Shown here in pieces: positions 52,400 to 61,777 of a DNA stretch of 64,000 bases. The DNA comes from Timaviella obliquedivisa GSE-PSE-MK23-08B. GTDB taxonomy: Bacteria > Cyanobacteriota > Cyanobacteriia > Elainellales > Elainellaceae. Where the stretch lies: contig JAHHII010000004.1 of the NCBI GenBank assembly GCA_019358855.1, forward strand, positions 411,468 through 475,467, given 5' to 3'. Within the stretch, counting starts at the first letter, position 1, and each line of letters starts with the position of its first letter. Position numbers and translations under genes: made by a program. A model generated the notes under the pieces. The model was not told where the DNA came from and made no database searches. It saw only the letters and a list, made by a program, of their open reading frames with translations.

Positions 52400-53176
52400 C
52401 TACAAAATTTTGGCATCAGCTAAATACAAACTTGTGCGATACGCCAAGGACACAAAATCTCCTACCGATCGCCCGACCCACCGATCATATAATGCCTGAA
52501 GCTCAGCAATCATTCGCTCATAGGCTGCCCCTTCCTTGGGAATGTAGGAAGAGCTAAGAGCTAAGCCAGTTAAGCTTTCTAGATTAAGGGATTGGACAAA
52601 GGGAAACGTGTAAGCTCTGTAGTTGATAAAAAGGGGGCTTTCGGCAAGCGGCGTTGCAGATTTGCGACTGGGAGAATCGAAAAATTGGCGATCGGCAGCC
52701 ACACGAATGATTTCATTATGCTCCTGGGTAAACGAATCGGTTTCATCTCGTTCGTTCCACATCAGCGCCAATTGGCCGCCCGGCTTGAGAATGCGATGGA
52801 ACTCTGCTAGCGTGGCGATCGGTTCAAACCAGTGAAAAGCTTGGCAGCAGGTGATTAAGTTAACAGATTGAGGATCGAGTCCAGTTTGTTCTGCCGAACC
52901 TTGTCGAAACTCGACGTGCGGATGAGGTTGCGCAGCTGCATACATGGCTGCGTTAGGTTCGATCGCCCAAACCTCCGCTCCCCGGTCTGCCAGAAGCCTT
53001 GCCGAAATACCTGTGCCTGCTCCAACATCTGCCGCAACAGGTTGCCTTAACCCTGCCAAAATTTGGTCAATTGCCGCCGCTGGGTAGCTAGGGCGATATT
53101 TGGCGTAATCTTCAGCCCGATTGGAAAAGCGCTGCTGAGGATTTTGAGTATGGAGGACGAAAGAGAGATCTTCCAT
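52400..53176 (-). CDS. Class I SAM-dependent methyltransferase (Methyltransf_11 type)
   Basis: A 258-residue soluble methyltransferase. The SAM-binding motif I is A-A-D-V-G-A-G-T-G-I-S-A-R-L-L (about 48-62), motif II is W-A-I-E-P-N (about 70-75), then L-I-T-C-C-Q-A-F-H-W-F and L-K-P-G-G-Q-L-A-L-M-W-N. The W-N-E-R-D and H-W-F residues are typical of small-molecule methyltransferases; substrate unknown. It is transcribed divergently from the DUF362 gene with only 49 bp between, so they share a promoter region. Confidence 0.9.
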   Translation of the reverse strand: MEDLSFVLHTQNPQQRFSNRAEDYAKYRPSYPAAAIDQILAGLRQPVAADVGAGTGISARLLADRGAEVWAIEPNAAMYAAAQPHPHVEFRQGSAEQTGLDPQSVNLITCCQAFHWFEPIATLAEFHRILKPGGQLALMWNERDETDSFTQEHNEIIRVAADRQFFDSPSRKSATPLAESPLFINYRAYTFPFVQSLNLESLTGLALSSSYIPKEGAAYERMIAELQALYDRWVGRSVGDFVSLAYRTSLYLADAKIL

Positions 53177-53225
53177 GGGCGATTACTCGTTATGGTAATG
53201 AAAGTAATTTGTGAGGAGATAAGCA

Positions 53226-54200
53226 ATGACCTCAACCCTGAAACCAACGGTTAGTTTAGTTCGGGCAGTGTCCTATGAGCAATCGCAGCTTAGAGCCGAC
53301 TTAGAGCAATTGTTGGAGCCATTGGGCGGCATGGATGCATTTGTTAAATTGGGCGATCGCGTTCTCCTCAAGCCTAATCTTCTCATGGGCAGCCGACCAG
53401 GGCGAGAATGCACCACACGCCCAGAAATTGTTTACTGCATTGCTCAAATGGTTCGAGAAGCAGGCGGGAAGCCTTTTTTGGGAGACAGTCCGGCGTTTGG
53501 AAGCGCGAAAGGCGTTGCAGTTGCCAATGGCTACGCGCCGCTGTTAGAAGAACTCTTGCTGCCCGTTGTGGACTTTCAGGGCAAGCGCTACCAAAGTATT
53601 GGCAAGGACTTTGGGCATCTGTTGATTTCTAAAGAGGCAATGGAAGCAGATGTAGTCATTAATTTACCAAAGGTGAAGTCCCACGTTCAATTGACGCTCA
53701 CCATGGGAGTCAAGAATCTGTTCGGCTGCGTTCCTGGCAAAATGAAGGCTTGGTGGCACCTAGAGGCAGGCAAAGACAGTGACCGCTTTGGCACAATGCT
53801 GGTAGAAACAGCCCGAGCGATCGCCCCTAATCTGACTATTCTAGATGGCATTGTGGGGCATGAAGGAAACGGCCCTAGTGGCGGCGAACCTCGTGTATTG
53901 GGGCTGCTAGCCGCTTCCAGCAACGTTTTTGCTTTAGACCGAACCGTAGTAGAAATTTTGAATGCTGATCCTGCTGCCATTCCCACTATCACCGCTGCTC
54001 AAAGGCTGGGGCTTTGTCCAGAGTTGACAGAGATTAAATATCCTGAGCGATCGCCCCAAGACCTTCAAGTTTTAGACTGGAAATTTCCTGAGAGGTTAGT
54101 TCCTATCGACTTTGGGGCGCCACGGGTACTTAAGTCCACGTTCAAGCATCTTTATATTCGGTTCATCAAAGAGCCAATGGAGATGTATGCCAAGTCATGA
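53226..54200 (+). CDS. DUF362 domain-containing protein
   Basis: A 324-residue protein of the DUF362 family. Visible blocks: G-D-R-V-L-L-K-P-N-L-L, C-T-T-R-P-E-I-V, F-L-G-D-S-P-A-F-G-S, N-L-P-K-V-K-S-H-V-Q-L-T-L-T-M-G-V-K-N-L-F-G, and D-G-I-V-G-H-E-G-N-G-P-S-G-G. Some members carry a C-terminal 4Fe-4S ferredoxin domain; this one does not. The catalytic role of the family is not established, although the K-S-H and G-D-S motifs suggest metal or phosphate binding. Confidence 0.9.
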   Translation: MTSTLKPTVSLVRAVSYEQSQLRADLEQLLEPLGGMDAFVKLGDRVLLKPNLLMGSRPGRECTTRPEIVYCIAQMVREAGGKPFLGDSPAFGSAKGVAVANGYAPLLEELLLPVVDFQGKRYQSIGKDFGHLLISKEAMEADVVINLPKVKSHVQLTLTMGVKNLFGCVPGKMKAWWHLEAGKDSDRFGTMLVETARAIAPNLTILDGIVGHEGNGPSGGEPRVLGLLAASSNVFALDRTVVEILNADPAAIPTITAAQRLGLCPELTEIKYPERSPQDLQVLDWKFPERLVPIDFGAPRVLKSTFKHLYIRFIKEPMEMYAKS

Positions 54201-54263
54201 ATCTTGAACCAAACTCCCCCTCTAGTTTTTTGAGGCGAGCAAGCGGGACAGCCTGCATAACTC

Positions 54264-55031
54264 CTAGCGTTCTTCTTCGCTAGGTACCCCAGAGTAAACC
54301 TGCCGCTTCATTTCAGGGAGAGGAGCTTCTAGTAACGGCTCTAATTTTCGTCCCTCGTAGCCACTCCCAGAAGTTGGAGCGACCAATCCAGGACTGACCA
54401 TTCCAGGACTGACAATGCCACCCGACACCACTATCTTAAAGGCATCTTCAATCGACATTGAGACGTTAACCACCTCATCTTCAGGAATGATGGCGTACCA
54501 TCCTGTGGTGGGATTGGGGGTAGTAGGAATAAAGACGCTCAACATATTGCCTGTAAAATGAGGCTGAATTTGAGGACTCAAAACGCCCGTCACGAAAGCG
54601 ATCGCCCAAATGTTCTTACGAGGATACTCTACCAAGATCACTCGTCTAAATTTAGCACCCGAATCCTTCAGCAAGGTTTCTAGGAGTTGTTTCAGGGTTT
54701 TGTAAACGGCACCTGCTAAAGGAATTGCCTGTAACACCCGCTCACCAAAATCTAGTAGCCAGCGTCCAGCAATGTTGCGTGCCATTAATCCCATAATGAG
54801 AATGAACAGCAGTGGCACCGCCAACCCTGCGACAAAGTTTAGAAGATTCCCCAAGATAGGGTTGAGATCGTTGAAGGGATTGATCTGTTTGGGAATCCGC
54901 GTCAAAAAATCAATGACCCAACGAGCAATGGTGATGGTCAACCAGATGGTAGTTGCCAAAGGAATGACAACTAGCAGCCCAGCAATTAGATCGTTCTTAA
55001 AGTCCTGCTTGAGACGTTGGATAACAGACAA
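54264..55031 (-). CDS. DUF502 family membrane protein
   Basis: A 255-residue inner-membrane protein with two N-terminal membrane helices (about 15-38 and 65-88) and a cytoplasmic C-terminal part. DUF502 hallmarks are G-L-L-V-V-I-P-L-A-T-T-I-W-L, I-P-L-A-G-A-V-Y-K-T-L-K-Q-L, and V-F-I-P-T-T-P-N-P-T-T-G-W-Y. The C-terminal tail has a repeat of the S-P-G-M/L-V type (G-I-V-S-P-G-M-V-S-P-G-L-V-A-P). Function unknown. Monocistronic. Confidence 0.92.
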   Translation of the reverse strand: MSVIQRLKQDFKNDLIAGLLVVIPLATTIWLTITIARWVIDFLTRIPKQINPFNDLNPILGNLLNFVAGLAVPLLFILIMGLMARNIAGRWLLDFGERVLQAIPLAGAVYKTLKQLLETLLKDSGAKFRRVILVEYPRKNIWAIAFVTGVLSPQIQPHFTGNMLSVFIPTTPNPTTGWYAIIPEDEVVNVSMSIEDAFKIVVSGGIVSPGMVSPGLVAPTSGSGYEGRKLEPLLEAPLPEMKRQVYSGVPSEEER

Positions 55032-55362
55032 CTTTCTATGCTCCTTGAGCTTTAACAGCGCTCACTTGATCCTGAGTTCAGGATGCATGAACATTTGTTA
55101 AATATATAAACAATTGTATCAAAGTTCTACCTGAGTGGGCTGTATGCGGTTCGGAATTTAGTAGTAAGCTCCTCGGTTGCATCTTGCTCGTTGCGAGTTC
55201 ATAGTATTATCTCAGGTCAGCGCCAGCCTGCGTATTTAGTATTCTAGTTAACATTTGCCCCATTGGAATCTTCTTGGGTGTATGACGCGTCTGATTAGAT
55301 CTAATCGCATAGGATGGAGAGGCATTGTCCCGCAATTTGCGGCTTGCCATTGGAGGAAACAA

Positions 55363-56496
55363 GTGCAGATTCGGAAAATGCTGGCATTAAGCGTTGTCGT
55401 ATTGATGTTGACAGCGGGTTGTCGCTCGACAAACCGAGCGGCTGATAAGCTGGCACAAGATAGTTCGGCGGCGCAGCAAATTGATACAAACCTAACTTTC
55501 AACAACATCACCATTGAGCAGCCTGACGAAAAAGGGCAGACGTTGTGGAAGGTGAAGGCGAAGCAAGCGGTTTATACCCCCGATCGGGCGATCGCCAAAG
55601 TTAAAAGTCCTTATGGGCAGCTTTATCAAGACGGCAAGCCGATCTACAAAATTCAGGCAAACGCAGGCGAAGTGCGGAAAGATGGCGATCGCATTTTCCT
55701 GACAGGCGACGTAGTGGCAACTGATACGCGCAACGGTGCCGTTCTGCGAGGCGAAGAAATGGAATGGCGACCCAAACGAGATACGTTGGTGATTCGCAAA
55801 AATTTACGAGGAACGCACCCTCAACTTAAAATGTCGGCAGACCAGGCAACCGTGTTTAACCGTCAGCGACGGGTCGATCTGCTAGGAAATGTTGTAGCGA
55901 TCGCCACTGATCCCGCTTTGCAAATGCAAGGTGAAAAGTTGGTTTGGAAAATGGAGGAAAAAACAGTTACTAGCGTTTTGCCTATCCAAATTCAACGGCT
56001 TAAAGGTAAGCAAGTCACCGACAACGCGACCTCTGAAAAAGCCGATGTTGATCTTGCTACAAAAATGGTCAAACTTAGGCAAAACGCTAGGCTGATCCTC
56101 TCCGAGCCATCGGTACGGATCACAGGCAACTCTCTCCTTTGGAGCCTGGGCGACCAGATTCTCACTGCCGATCAGCCCGTTACAGTATTTCATCAAGAGC
56201 AGCAAGTTACCCTCACTGCTGACCAAGGCAGAATGGAACTAGCGCCTAAGATTGCCTATCTTACTGGCAATGTTCATGCGAACGGACAACGCAATCAATC
56301 TCACCTCACTGCCAATACTCTTACTTGGGATATCGCTACTCAGAACATCGTTGCAGAAGGCAACGTCATTTACGATCAAATCAATCCCACGGTGAATCTC
56401 AAGGGCCCCAAAGCAGTCGGCAAGCTGCAAAATCAAACCATCGTTGTTAGTGGTGGTCGCGTGGTTACAGAATTTATTCCCCAACGTGTTCCGTAG
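55363..56496 (+). CDS. lptC: LptC-like lipopolysaccharide export protein, lipoprotein form
   Basis: A 377-residue exported protein that, in the LPS transport bridge, carries lipid A between inner and outer membranes. The start is GTG at 55363, with GGAGG at 55352-55356; the frame is open upstream to 55255 but lacks such a site. The signal has a lipobox L-T-A-G-C, so it is probably a lipoprotein. Two LptC-like repeats follow (about 40-190 and 200-370), with L-T-G-D-V-V, L-L-G-N-V-V, L-T-G-N-V-H and A-E-G-N-V turns typical of the beta-jellyroll. It is larger than enterobacterial LptC, as usual in cyanobacteria. Confidence 0.85.
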   Translation: MQIRKMLALSVVVLMLTAGCRSTNRAADKLAQDSSAAQQIDTNLTFNNITIEQPDEKGQTLWKVKAKQAVYTPDRAIAKVKSPYGQLYQDGKPIYKIQANAGEVRKDGDRIFLTGDVVATDTRNGAVLRGEEMEWRPKRDTLVIRKNLRGTHPQLKMSADQATVFNRQRRVDLLGNVVAIATDPALQMQGEKLVWKMEEKTVTSVLPIQIQRLKGKQVTDNATSEKADVDLATKMVKLRQNARLILSEPSVRITGNSLLWSLGDQILTADQPVTVFHQEQQVTLTADQGRMELAPKIAYLTGNVHANGQRNQSHLTANTLTWDIATQNIVAEGNVIYDQINPTVNLKGPKAVGKLQNQTIVVSGGRVVTEFIPQRVP

Positions 56497-56527
56497 CAAA
56501 AGCGCCCTGTCGGTAGGGACAGAGCGC
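56497..56527 (-). terminator. Terminator after citrate synthase
   Basis: GCGCCCTGTC (56502-56511) and GACAGAGCGC (56518-56527) pair with one mismatch. On the minus strand it is followed by TTTT, and lies 54 bp beyond the gltA stop. Confidence 0.6.
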
Positions 56528-56581
56528 AAAGATTTGTGTAATTTCTCCAAAACAGAGATTTGACTCCAAGCCGATCGCCAA

Positions 56582-57718
56582 CTAGCGATCTTCGATGGGC
56601 TTGTAGGGGGTATTGTGTGAACCAGTATAGATTTGGGTGGGGCGGAAAATACGGTTTTCGCCAAGCTGCTCTTTCCAATGAGCCAACCAACCCGAGACAC
56701 GGGCGATCGCAAACACTGGGGTAAATAAATCTGTCGGAATGCCCAGTTTGCGATAGACCAACCCAGAGTAGAAATCGACGTTGGGATAAATGCCTTTGTC
56801 CCCTAAGCGCTTAGCTACGGCGTTTTCAAGGGCGATCGCAATATCGTAATAATGATCGCCTCCAAACTTATCAAACAGTTGCTGCGCCAACTCCTGCAAA
56901 ATAGTAGCGCGTGGATCTTTAACTTTGTAGACTCGGTGCCCAAAACCCATCACCTTAGATTTATGCTCTAGACATTTATCAACATACAGTTCTACATTCT
57001 CAACGGAGCCAATCTCCTCAAGCATTTCAATCACTTCTTCGTTCGCTCCTCCATGCAGGGGTCCGGCAAGGGTTCCCACTGCGGAAGCTACTACTGCATA
57101 GGGGTCAGTTAGCGTTGAGGCAGTCACCATTGCCGAAAACGTCGAGGCATTAATAGTGTGTTCGGCGTGCAAGGTCAAGCAAATATCAAAAATTTTAGCT
57201 GCCAACGGGTCTGGCTCCCGCTCACTCAGCATGTAAAGGAAGTTGGCAGAATAATCGAGATCGTCTCGGGGCTGCACCGGATCGTTGCCTTTCCGCATGA
57301 GTTGAAAAGCCGCTACCATTGTCGGAATCTTAGCTAACAGACGCACAGCCGCGCCTCGGATATAGGCAGGGTCGTCCAAGGCGCGACGAGAATAAAACAG
57401 CCCTAGAGCCGCAGCACAGGCTTGTAGCGCATCCATGGGATGACCGCTTTCGGGAAAACATTTCATCATGTCTCGAATGCGGTACTTGAGCCGTCGGTGG
57501 TAGCAAATCTCATGTTCAAAGTCTGCTAGCTCTTCTTTCGTCGGTAAAGCGCCCCAAATGAGCAGATAAGAAGTTTCTAGGAAAGTACTTTGATAAGCCA
57601 GTTCTGTAATGTTAATGCCCCGATATTCGAGGATGCCCTGCTTACCATCGACAAAACTAATGCTCGATTGAGTGGCTGGAATTCCTTCTAGCCCTGGTTT
57701 ATATTCGCAGACTGTCAT
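56582..57718 (-). CDS. gltA: Citrate synthase
   Basis: A 378-residue type of citrate synthase that condenses acetyl-CoA and oxaloacetate at the entry of the TCA cycle. Conserved: Y-R-G-I-N-I near the N-terminus, L-H-A-E-H-T-I-N-A-S-T-F (active-site region), G-P-L-H-G-G-A-N-E-E-V (His), M-G-F-G-H-R-V-Y-K (His-Arg) and V-D-F-Y-S-G (Asp). The length is of the shorter Gram-positive/cyanobacterial class. Single gene with a terminator downstream. Confidence 0.96.
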   Translation of the reverse strand: MTVCEYKPGLEGIPATQSSISFVDGKQGILEYRGINITELAYQSTFLETSYLLIWGALPTKEELADFEHEICYHRRLKYRIRDMMKCFPESGHPMDALQACAAALGLFYSRRALDDPAYIRGAAVRLLAKIPTMVAAFQLMRKGNDPVQPRDDLDYSANFLYMLSEREPDPLAAKIFDICLTLHAEHTINASTFSAMVTASTLTDPYAVVASAVGTLAGPLHGGANEEVIEMLEEIGSVENVELYVDKCLEHKSKVMGFGHRVYKVKDPRATILQELAQQLFDKFGGDHYYDIAIALENAVAKRLGDKGIYPNVDFYSGLVYRKLGIPTDLFTPVFAIARVSGWLAHWKEQLGENRIFRPTQIYTGSHNTPYKPIEDR

Positions 57719-57839
57719 AAACTTCGCCCTGCTTAAAAGAACTTGTGCGTTACGGGTGCGTTAATTTGCTCACTTTATCTCACTCTCTATCTTACGTTTT
57801 GTCGGCTAGGAACCGTTTATTTAGGGATAAAGTGATGAA

Positions 57840-60623
57840 TTAAGGAGGAAAGTGTTGCTCTAGAAATGCCTCTGCTTCAGAACGGGTAGCAATTTTTCCC
57901 TCTAATGCAGCGGTGAGCAGGGCATCTAAAATTTGCTTATACTGACGACCGGGGGCGTAACCCAGAGCTTTGAGATCATTGCCATCTAGAGGAGACTTGA
58001 TGTGCCGCCAGTGCGTTAGGTATTTCCAAATGTGCCGACGGATGGGGCGAGGTTGGGTACTGGCAAGCAAAATTAATGTCGGTAAGTCGTTAGAACTGAG
58101 GAGATTCACGATCTGACTGGGTGATGCAGAGGAGATTGCCGCGACTTCCAGGAAGCATCTTGCGATCGCATCTTCTCGTTCATCTAGTCTCTGCAGCCGC
58201 TCAATGGCATCTCCTGAAAGCTGTAGTCTCTCTGCCGTTTTCCATCGCTGCTCAGGTTCTAACGCACTCAAGAGAATTTCTAACAAAACTTGCCAATGGG
58301 GCAGCGTTCTAGTTGGGTCGAACTGCTTCAACCAACGATCGCCCAGCCGCAGCCGCCACCAAAGCTGATCGGTAAGGTTCAAGTCAGCGTGGATACAGCA
58401 CAGCGCCCCTAAATCCGACAATTTCTGCACCGCTGCCTTCCAGTAGGGCGCTTGCAGAATGTACTTTAGCTCTTGTTTAAGACGGGTTTGCAAGGCTGGA
58501 GTTTTGTCGGTTTGAATGCGCTGGTAAACCCCACTGGCGATCGCATAACGAATATAGCCTTCTGTTTGCGGCTCAATTTGAAAGCCCAGCCTCACCGCAA
58601 ACCGCACGGCTCGATAAATCCGGGTTGGGTCTTCAATAAAGCTGTTGGCATGAAGAACCCGAATCAGCCGAGCTTCCAAATCTAGCAAGCCGCCAAAGAA
58701 ATCAAGAATTTCGCCCTGACGCGGTTGAGTGAGGCGAACAGCTAGCGCGTTAATAGAAAAATCCCGGCGATATAAGTCCTGGCGAATTGAGCTAGCTTCA
58801 ACCTCTGGGTTGGCAGCCGGGTAGGGATAAAACTCTGTCCGCGCAGTGGCGATGTCAACCCAAAGCGAGTCTAACAGCGGATCGTTGTGCCAAAGAACCG
58901 CTGCTGTTTGAAATTGACCATGTACCTGCAACCGGGCAGCGGGGTAGGTCTGCTGGAGCGATCGGGCAAGGGCAACCCCAGCATCTGAGGGCGCGACCCT
59001 TGCGGTATCTGCGAAGCAGCCCGGAGCAGCCATCCCAGCGGTTGGGTGAAAGCCATCGACCACCAAATCAATATCGTCAATTAAAAGCGGTTCCTCTGGT
59101 TTTGCCAAGAATAAATCGCGGACGGCTCCGCCCACAAGGTAAAGTTGCCATCCCTGCTGTTCAGCCTGCTGGGCAGCTTCATTTAAGACTTGCTGAATGG
59201 AGGGCAGCAATTTGTCTCGTAATAGGTCTTTGCCTATCGTTAAAGCGCCTTTTGAAGGAGGATGGGTAGAGAAATCTTGGCGATCCGATCGCAGTTCCGA
59301 TCGCTCCCGATGCAGTTGGCGCAATACATCAGTTCGGGTGACAATGCCAACCAATTTGCCTCCTTCTAGAACTGGCAACCGTCCAATGTCGCCAGTCACC
59401 ATAAGCGCCTCAATGTCAGGCAAAGTTGTGTCGGGCGCAATTGTTTTAAGATTCGTTGCCATGTAGCCCTTAACGGGAGCATGACTAAACCCATGGTGCA
59501 AGGCAATATCCAGGTCGCGCCGAGAGATAACGCCTACCAGTTGCTCTTGATCCATCACTGCCAAACCCGAATGCCCATAGCGCAATAAAATTCGTTGGGC
59601 TTCAGCGATCGTCGTTTCTGGGCGAATCGTGCGAACCGGGGCAGACATGAGCGATCGGGCGATCGGAGGTTGCGGTATCTGTGCTTTCAGTTGGCTTAGG
59701 AGGGTGTCTAAAACGACTTGTGGCTCAACGCTCCGAAGGCTTAAGGCTGCCGCTTTAGGATGTCCGCCACCGCCCAATGGCTCAAACAATTTGTCTAAGT
59801 GAATGCCTTCGGTAGAAGTTGCCCCAGCACTGCTTCGGCAGCGACCAATCACCGTTAGCCGTTCCTCGCCTGCTTCGTTGACCGGGTAGTGAACGGCTAG
59901 TAACAACACATCGGTATTCGTTAAGCTCATAACCCAGGCAGCCAGGCTCGATAAGCCAGGAATATGGCGATCGACTGTTAGCATGACCCAAGCCAAGGAA
60001 AACCCTTGAACTGTTTCGGTTTGCAATTGTGTTAAGGCAAGACTAAGTAAATCCTGAACTTCGGCAGAAAGACCGGGTTCAACATATTCAGCGATCGCCC
60101 TCAAGCTAGCTCCTTGCGCCATCAGCCAAGTCAGTGCTGCGGCATCTCGTACAGTGGTATGGTCAAAGGTCAAAGAACCCGTATCAACATGAATCCCTAA
60201 CGCCATGACGGTGGCTTGGGCAGACGTTAGGGTCACTTGGTTTGCCTGGAGGCGCTCTACTAAGACGGTTGTGGTCGCGCCGACTGCCTCAATGTAAGCT
60301 TGAGTCGCCAGAATATCGCTCTCTGCATCTAAGTGATGGTCGTAGACCGTGATGGGGATGGGCAGATCCAGCCATTCTGCTGCTTTGCCCAACCGATCGC
60401 GCCATTGGGTATCCACCACAAACAGCGCTCGGATCTCTTGAGGATTGACCGATCGTCGCTCAATAAGGGGATATTCATCGCGATGTAAGGCTAAAAAGTC
60501 CCGGACAGTAGGATGCGACCCACCTGCCAACACCACTTTCGACCCAGATTGCAAAAGAGAAAGCGCGATCGCCGCTCCCAGGGTGTCAAAGTCGGCAGTG
60601 GTATGGCAGAGAATTAAGTCCAT
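57840..60623 (-). CDS. DHH-CBS-nucleotidyltransferase fusion (tRNA CC- or A-adding enzyme family)
   Basis: A 927-residue fusion. Domains in order: DHH/DHHA1 phosphoesterase (about 1-310; T-T-A-D-F-D-T-L-G, V-V-D-T-Q, V-Y-D-H-H-L-D-A, G-G-G-G-H-P-K-A-A-A); two CBS modules (about 320-430; V-I-S-R-R-D, G-I-V-T-R-T-D); poly(A) polymerase/CCA-type nucleotidyltransferase (about 485-700; L-V-G-G-A-V-R-D, I-D-D-I-D-L-V-V-D-G) and an RNA-binding helical part (R-R-D-F-S-I-N-A-L, E-D-P-T-R-I-Y-R-A-V-R-F). The class includes split CC- and A-adding enzymes for tRNA 3' ends. Copy D of the dispersed repeat sits in the nucleotidyltransferase domain (G-C-F-A-D-T-A-R-V-A-P). Confidence 0.92.
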   Translation of the reverse strand: MDLILCHTTADFDTLGAAIALSLLQSGSKVVLAGGSHPTVRDFLALHRDEYPLIERRSVNPQEIRALFVVDTQWRDRLGKAAEWLDLPIPITVYDHHLDAESDILATQAYIEAVGATTTVLVERLQANQVTLTSAQATVMALGIHVDTGSLTFDHTTVRDAAALTWLMAQGASLRAIAEYVEPGLSAEVQDLLSLALTQLQTETVQGFSLAWVMLTVDRHIPGLSSLAAWVMSLTNTDVLLLAVHYPVNEAGEERLTVIGRCRSSAGATSTEGIHLDKLFEPLGGGGHPKAAALSLRSVEPQVVLDTLLSQLKAQIPQPPIARSLMSAPVRTIRPETTIAEAQRILLRYGHSGLAVMDQEQLVGVISRRDLDIALHHGFSHAPVKGYMATNLKTIAPDTTLPDIEALMVTGDIGRLPVLEGGKLVGIVTRTDVLRQLHRERSELRSDRQDFSTHPPSKGALTIGKDLLRDKLLPSIQQVLNEAAQQAEQQGWQLYLVGGAVRDLFLAKPEEPLLIDDIDLVVDGFHPTAGMAAPGCFADTARVAPSDAGVALARSLQQTYPAARLQVHGQFQTAAVLWHNDPLLDSLWVDIATARTEFYPYPAANPEVEASSIRQDLYRRDFSINALAVRLTQPRQGEILDFFGGLLDLEARLIRVLHANSFIEDPTRIYRAVRFAVRLGFQIEPQTEGYIRYAIASGVYQRIQTDKTPALQTRLKQELKYILQAPYWKAAVQKLSDLGALCCIHADLNLTDQLWWRLRLGDRWLKQFDPTRTLPHWQVLLEILLSALEPEQRWKTAERLQLSGDAIERLQRLDEREDAIARCFLEVAAISSASPSQIVNLLSSNDLPTLILLASTQPRPIRRHIWKYLTHWRHIKSPLDGNDLKALGYAPGRQYKQILDALLTAALEGKIATRSEAEAFLEQHFPP
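58989..59022 (-). repeat. Dispersed short repeat, copy D (inside nucleotidyltransferase fusion)
   Basis: On the minus strand: GGGCTGCTTCGCAGATACCG followed by CAAGGGTCGCGCCC. The host reads it sense as G-C-F-A-D-T-A-R-V-A-P, an insertion between I-D-L-V-V-D-G and the next helix G-V-A-L-A-R-S-L. A weaker match to the same core (CAGATACCGCAA) lies near 59668-59680 in the same gene. Confidence 0.88.
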
Positions 60624-60652
60624 GGGGAAAGACTTTGGGTGGGAATGAAGAC

Positions 60653-61120
60653 TTAATTAAAGAAAATCATCCCTTGCTGGTCAATGTACAGCGTCGTGCG
60701 ATCGAGGGCAAAATCGTTCGTAGCGCTCACCCTAACGACAATTGTCCCTGCTGGGTCATCGGCTCGAAACTGTACGCGCAGCAACCCTGAATCTGTGCGC
60801 CGGAAAGTCAGTGAAGTGGCAACAGGTAAATCTCTCAGGATCATTTCTCCATCACCTGCTAAAGTCCGATACTCAGTATCGCCCACCACCTGATATTCAA
60901 TATCTGCCCCAGTTTCATTGATAAACCGAATGTTCACCCTGCCATTGACCGGCGTCATGGCAGAATCAGGGGTTGGAGTGACCTGTGCGATGAACTGAGG
61001 CTGACTTGCCGATGCAGGAATTGGCACCATGACCAGTCCAGGCAACACGACGGCGATAATCCCGATCATTTGAGTGGCTTGGATGCCGCGATTTAGAAAA
61101 CTCATTCTGTTACTCGTCAC
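60653..61120 (-). CDS. Small exported protein, unknown function
   Basis: A 155-residue protein with a signal peptide (about residues 10-40; hydrophobic I-I-A-V-V-L-P-G-L-V-M-V-P and A-S-A). The mature part is beta-rich with V-N-I-R-F-I-N-E-T-G-A-D-I-E-Y and T-L-A-G-D-G-E-M-I-L-R. The GTG at 61118-61120 overlaps the stop of the upstream gene; ATG at 61105 is an alternative. It is likely co-translated with the upstream membrane protein. I do not recognise the family. Confidence 0.65.
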   Translation of the reverse strand: MTSNRMSFLNRGIQATQMIGIIAVVLPGLVMVPIPASASQPQFIAQVTPTPDSAMTPVNGRVNIRFINETGADIEYQVVGDTEYRTLAGDGEMILRDLPVATSLTFRRTDSGLLRVQFRADDPAGTIVVRVSATNDFALDRTTLYIDQQGMIFFN

Positions 61121-61371
61121 GATGTCTGTTTACTAGAAGCAAAACGCTTGCTAACCCAGCTAGCGGCTCCACTCAGGAGTGCCCCTGCCATTAAAACACC
61201 TATTGCAGGTGTAAACACGGGTTCCCAGAGCTGATACCAAAGGTTTAGCCCTAATGGAACTTTAAAAGTGTGCCCGATGACAGCGATCGCTAGCCAAAAG
61301 AAACTGAACAACACTAGAAATAAATTCACCATCAATGCCCAATTAATCCATTCCAAAAACTTATGTTTCAT
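61117..61371 (-). CDS. Small two-helix membrane protein, unknown function
   Basis: An 84-residue membrane protein with two hydrophobic segments (about 10-32 and 52-70), a basic start (M-K-H-K-F) and a basic end (S-K-R-F-A-S-S-K-Q). Its stop TGA overlaps the GTG of the exported protein at 60653-61120 by 3 bases, so the two form an operon. Probably a membrane partner of the exported protein, but that is inference. Not recognised. Confidence 0.65.
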   Translation of the reverse strand: MKHKFLEWINWALMVNLFLVLFSFFWLAIAVIGHTFKVPLGLNLWYQLWEPVFTPAIGVLMAGALLSGAASWVSKRFASSKQTS

Positions 61372-61507
61372 AGGTATGGCGATCGCTCCTTAAAAACAAA
61401 AAAGAAGTCTTACTTTGGTTTCCTGTCATCGCTTTTGATCTCAGCATAAATTGCCTCAATAAGAAGCAGAACAAATTCTTTCTCCAGCGTACCAAAAATT
61501 AATGTCC

Positions 61508-61544
61508 CAAAAAATATGGCTGCGTTCTTTCAGAAAACAGCCAT
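61508..61544 (-). terminator. Terminator (minus strand) after the 67-residue gene
   Basis: ATGGCTG and CAGCCAT (61516-61522 / 61538-61544) form a stem, extended by AT pairs, followed on the minus strand by ATTTTTT. It closes the transcript of the gene at 61574-61777. Confidence 0.65.
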
Positions 61545-61573
61545 AATATTAAGAGTTAGAAAATTGATTTAAT

Positions 61574-61777
61574 TTAAGTAGAGGAATTGCTTAATTCAGT
61601 GTCCATTCTTGCTCTTCGTAAGTTGTCTGGATCAACGTAGTGACAGGTCGTATCATCTACACAAATTAATGCCCAACCCGACTGGTCTACACCCATCAAC
61701 TTATATGAAGCATGTTGTACAAAAAAGCCTTTGTGATTCCGAGTCTCCGGTTTAACCCCAACCAGACTGTTTTCCAT
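61574..61777 (-). CDS. Small conserved protein, 67 residues, unknown function
   Basis: I choose ATG at 61775-61777, because AGGAG lies 8 nt upstream (61786-61790), over an open extension to 61873. The 67-residue product has E-T-R-N-H-K-G-F-F-V-Q-H-A-S-Y-K-L-M-G and W-A-L-I-C-V-D-D-T-T-C-H-Y-V-D-P, with two Cys and a His that could bind a metal, then a polar tail. Single gene with its own terminator. Function unknown. Confidence 0.6.
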   Translation of the reverse strand: MENSLVGVKPETRNHKGFFVQHASYKLMGVDQSGWALICVDDTTCHYVDPDNLRRARMDTELSNSST

